64,000 nt of DNA from contig JANQOW010000045.1 in NCBI GenBank assembly GCA_028285595.1, positions 18,504 through 82,503 on the forward strand. The letters run 5' to 3'. The stretch is from Hyphomicrobiales bacterium. Lineage in GTDB: Bacteria; Pseudomonadota; Alphaproteobacteria; Rhizobiales; CAJQND01. A program made the position numbers and the translations under genes. A model generated the notes under the pieces. It ran no database searches. It was not told where the DNA came from and saw only the letters and a program-made list of their open reading frames with translations. This document shows positions 62,089-64,000 of this stretch, in pieces (positions within the stretch are counted from its first letter, which is position 1; every line of letters starts with the position of its first letter).

Positions 62089-62991
62089 ATGCCTGCCATG
62101 AACAAAATTGAACGCTCACTTCCCAGATTGGAGAGCGAGGTCCTGCGCTCGTTCCTCATGGTGGCCGAGTATGGCAACATCACACGTGCCAGCGAGGACC
62201 TTGGCCGCACCCAGTCGGCCATAAGCGTGCAGATCAAAAGGCTGGAAGCCGAGGTCGGCCAAAGCCTCTTTGAGCGCCGCGCCCGCGGCATGGTGCTCAC
62301 CCGCGCCGGAGAACGGCTCAGGGCATCAGCCCGTCAAATCGTTGCCATGTTGGATCAGGCCGCCGCCGACTTGGCGAGCGATCCTATTGCCGGTCATGTG
62401 ACGGTGGGCATTCCGGACGATTACGGTTCAGAGCTGCTGGCATCGATCCTCGCAGACTTCGCCAACCGGCATCCGGCAATTGATGTGTCCATCACGTGCG
62501 GCTTCAGCGTCGGGTTCGAAGAGGCCGTCAAAAAGGGCAAGCTGGACATTGCGGTTTATGCGGGGCCCCAGAACGGCGCGGCGGGAGAAGTGCTGCTGAC
62601 CGAGCAGACGGTCTGGGCGGGCAGCCCGGACATGGTGATCGCGGAGGGGGCGCCCCTGCCCGTTGCTCTGTTCGATCGTTCCTGTTGGTGGCGCGATGCG
62701 GCACTGAACGCGCTTGAGGCGGCCAACATCACCCACCGCACGGCCTACACCAGCGAAAGCGCGGCCGGTGTGAAAGCCGCCATCAAAGCGGGCCTTGCGG
62801 TAGGCATTCTGGCCCGCAGCACGGTTGAACCGGCCATGCGCATCTTGGGCGCTGCCGACGGGCTGCCGGGTCTGCCCGCCTCAAACCTGATGCTTATCTG
62901 CACGGACCGGGCCGAAAATCCGGCCATCAACGCCATGGCCGATGCCATTCGCCGCGGCTTTGCGCATCATCAGGCGATCACCGCTCTATGA
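62089..62991 (+). CDS. LysR-family transcriptional regulator
   Basis: 300 residues. Winged helix-turn-helix at the N-terminus (LRSFLMVAEYGNITRASEDL, then RTQSAISVQIKRLEAEVG), followed by the periplasmic-binding-protein-like sensor domain (GHVTVGIPDDYGSELLASIL). Start either ATG 62089 or 62098. It probably controls the divergent ArsP-type permease and the EamA gene downstream, whose ATG overlaps its stop (ATGA). Confidence 0.92.
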   Translation: MPAMNKIERSLPRLESEVLRSFLMVAEYGNITRASEDLGRTQSAISVQIKRLEAEVGQSLFERRARGMVLTRAGERLRASARQIVAMLDQAAADLASDPIAGHVTVGIPDDYGSELLASILADFANRHPAIDVSITCGFSVGFEEAVKKGKLDIAVYAGPQNGAAGEVLLTEQTVWAGSPDMVIAEGAPLPVALFDRSCWWRDAALNALEAANITHRTAYTSESAAGVKAAIKAGLAVGILARSTVEPAMRILGAADGLPGLPASNLMLICTDRAENPAINAMADAIRRGFAHHQAITAL

Positions 62992-63884
62992 CGGCCGGGG
63001 ATATCAGTCAGGCGAAGGCCTCCCTCTGCCTGCTGATCATGGGAGGATGCTGGGGCCTGCAGTTTGCTTTGCTCAAACTGGCCGCTGGCGGAGGCTATTC
63101 GGAGCTGGCTGTTTTGAGCGTGGCCATGGCGCTTCTCTCCGTGGTGTTCTTTGGCATGCTGGTGGTGCGCAGAGAGCTCTTCCGGCTGAACAAAGAGCGT
63201 TTCGTCTTCCTGCTAGTCGCAGGTGTTCTGGGGTACGTGGCCCCGCTCTGGGCGGTGCTTTATGCCGCCTCGCACCTGCCTGCCGGCATTCTGACATTGC
63301 TGGGCACGTTAACCCCGGTGGCCACCGTCGGACTTGCGCTTGCCCTGCGCACCGAGCGGGTATCGCCGCGGCGCATTCTTGCGGTGATGTTCGGCGCTGC
63401 GGCGGTCCTACTTGTGCTTTGGCCGGAACTGGAACTGCCGGGGTTCGGCAAGCTCCAATGGCTCCTGATCGCCCTCATCATGCCGATCTGTTACGCCATT
63501 GAGTCCATCTTCATCTCAAAGTTCTGGCCACAAGGGCTTAATCCTCTACAAGCGGTGACCGGTGAAACCCTGATGGCGCTGGTGCTGGTGCTGCCCATTT
63601 TCGCCCTAAGCGGCGGCGGCCTGCACGTTCCGCACGCTTGGGGAACGGCGGAGCTGGCCATCGGCCTGTTTGTGGCCGCAGGTGTGGTGGAAAGCATCCT
63701 CTACTTCTACCTGATCCGGCGCACCGGGGGTGTGTTCGTCAGCTTCGGCAGTTTTGTCTCTCTGTTTGCAGGGCTGGGCTGGGGCATCGTGCTGTTTGCA
63801 GAAAGTCATCCCGCCATGGTGTGGCTCTCGGTCGGCCTGCTCTGCGTCTCGCTCTTCCTGGCCTGCTGGGAGGGAAGGCGCTAA
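62988..63884 (+). CDS. EamA-family (DMT) transporter
   Basis: 298 residues with ten hydrophobic helices. It begins LCLLIMGGCWGLQFALLKLA, and the second repeat has GVVESILYFYLIRRTGGVFV and VSLFAGLGWGIVLFAESHP, close to other DMT exporters. Translationally coupled to the LysR gene. Substrate unknown. Confidence 0.87.
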   Translation: MTAGDISQAKASLCLLIMGGCWGLQFALLKLAAGGGYSELAVLSVAMALLSVVFFGMLVVRRELFRLNKERFVFLLVAGVLGYVAPLWAVLYAASHLPAGILTLLGTLTPVATVGLALALRTERVSPRRILAVMFGAAAVLLVLWPELELPGFGKLQWLLIALIMPICYAIESIFISKFWPQGLNPLQAVTGETLMALVLVLPIFALSGGGLHVPHAWGTAELAIGLFVAAGVVESILYFYLIRRTGGVFVSFGSFVSLFAGLGWGIVLFAESHPAMVWLSVGLLCVSLFLACWEGRR

Positions 63885-63904
63885 CCTCTGAAGACCGAGA
63901 CAAA

Positions 63905-63932
63905 AAAGGCGGCCCCCGAAGGGACCGCCTTT
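63905..63932. terminator. Bidirectional terminator at the end of the window
   Basis: AAAGGCGG-x-CCC pairs with GGG-x-CCGCCTTT around CGAA. On the minus strand the stem runs into TTTTTT. It separates the EamA gene from the convergent partial gene. Confidence 0.8.
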
Positions 63933-63955
63933 CCAGCTTTATCGAAGCGTTCTGC

Positions 63956-64000
63956 TTACTTGGCCATCCAGGCTTTGAAGCGTTCGTTCACTTCATCGCC
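63956..64000 (-). CDS. C-terminal fragment, possibly a solute-binding protein
   Basis: Only 14 codons and a TAA are present, encoding GDEVNERFKAWMAK. A short tail ending in WxxK is common in periplasmic substrate-binding proteins, but it is too little for a family call. The terminator next to it confirms that a gene ends here. Confidence 0.45.
   Translation of the reverse strand, partial: GDEVNERFKAWMAK

Noticed and set aside
62040..62300. Extended N-terminus of the ArsP-like permease to 62300
   Set aside because: It would run antisense through the LysR helix-turn-helix; the ATG at 62039 gives a normal family start.

Overview
The window looks like a chromosomal segment from a high-GC alphaproteobacterium, probably of the Hyphomicrobiales (Rhizobiales) type. 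This rests on gene content: a 1,726-residue hendecad-repeat membrane protein that resembles the growth pole ring protein (GPR/RgsE) of polar-growing rhizobia, a DgcN/DgcA pair, DUF2852, BenE, HflKC-DUF2065-Deg and a dppDF-type fused ABC ATPase. Genes are dense, and convergent neighbours often share only their stop codons. I see no rRNA, tRNA, CRISPR array or insertion sequence.

Layout. 0-11 kb: end of a VWA protein, a cysteine hydrolase, a membrane-anchored beta-helix-like protein, a lytic transglycosylase, an Lrp regulator divergent from diaminopropionate ammonia-lyase, a queuosine-precursor transporter with an orphan terminator in its leader, an intradiol dioxygenase, a secreted unknown, a large Fe-S flavoenzyme and a cold-shock protein. 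11-15 kb: MFS transporter, DUF4242, and dgcN-dgcA for D-glutamate catabolism. 15-20.3 kb: the GPR-like giant protein, built from 11-residue helical repeats. 20.8-24.6 kb: Hpt protein, ferredoxin plus ferredoxin/NAD(P)H reductase, LysM lipoprotein, EamA exporter. 24.6-30.4 kb: acyl-CoA ligase and crotonase operon, SDR, and a GFA-DMT-BenE operon. 30.4-36.7 kb: miaA, serB, a PAS-like protein, and the envelope proteostasis cluster hflK-hflC-DUF2065-deg.

37-46.4 kb is a long same-strand run that looks dedicated to peptide or acyl-amino-acid use: M20 amidohydrolase, imidazolonepropionase-like amidohydrolase, LysE exporter, complete oligopeptide-type ABC importer (binding protein, two permeases, fused double ATPase) and a methyltransferase. 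46.4-50.8 kb holds a TyrA-like dehydrogenase, an amidase and a sodium/solute symporter.

50.7-60.5 kb is the most unusual part. Two genes on the minus strand overlap by ATGA. One encodes a 501-residue protein with an N-terminal TIR domain and two further Rossmann-like domains. The other encodes a 1,712-residue nSTAND-type P-loop NTPase with one central membrane helix, a coiled coil and a long WD40 propeller region. This is the architecture of NTP-dependent conflict (anti-phage or abortive-infection) systems. A divergently transcribed gene beyond a 33 percent GC stretch encodes an exported caspase-like protease with a peptidoglycan-binding domain and a very basic tail. A strongly ribosome-bound 20-codon leader ORF precedes it. 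60.5-64 kb: DUF2852, ArsP-type permease divergent from a LysR-EamA pair, and the end of a solute-binding-like gene.

Functions are inferred by reading translated motifs by eye. No database search was run.
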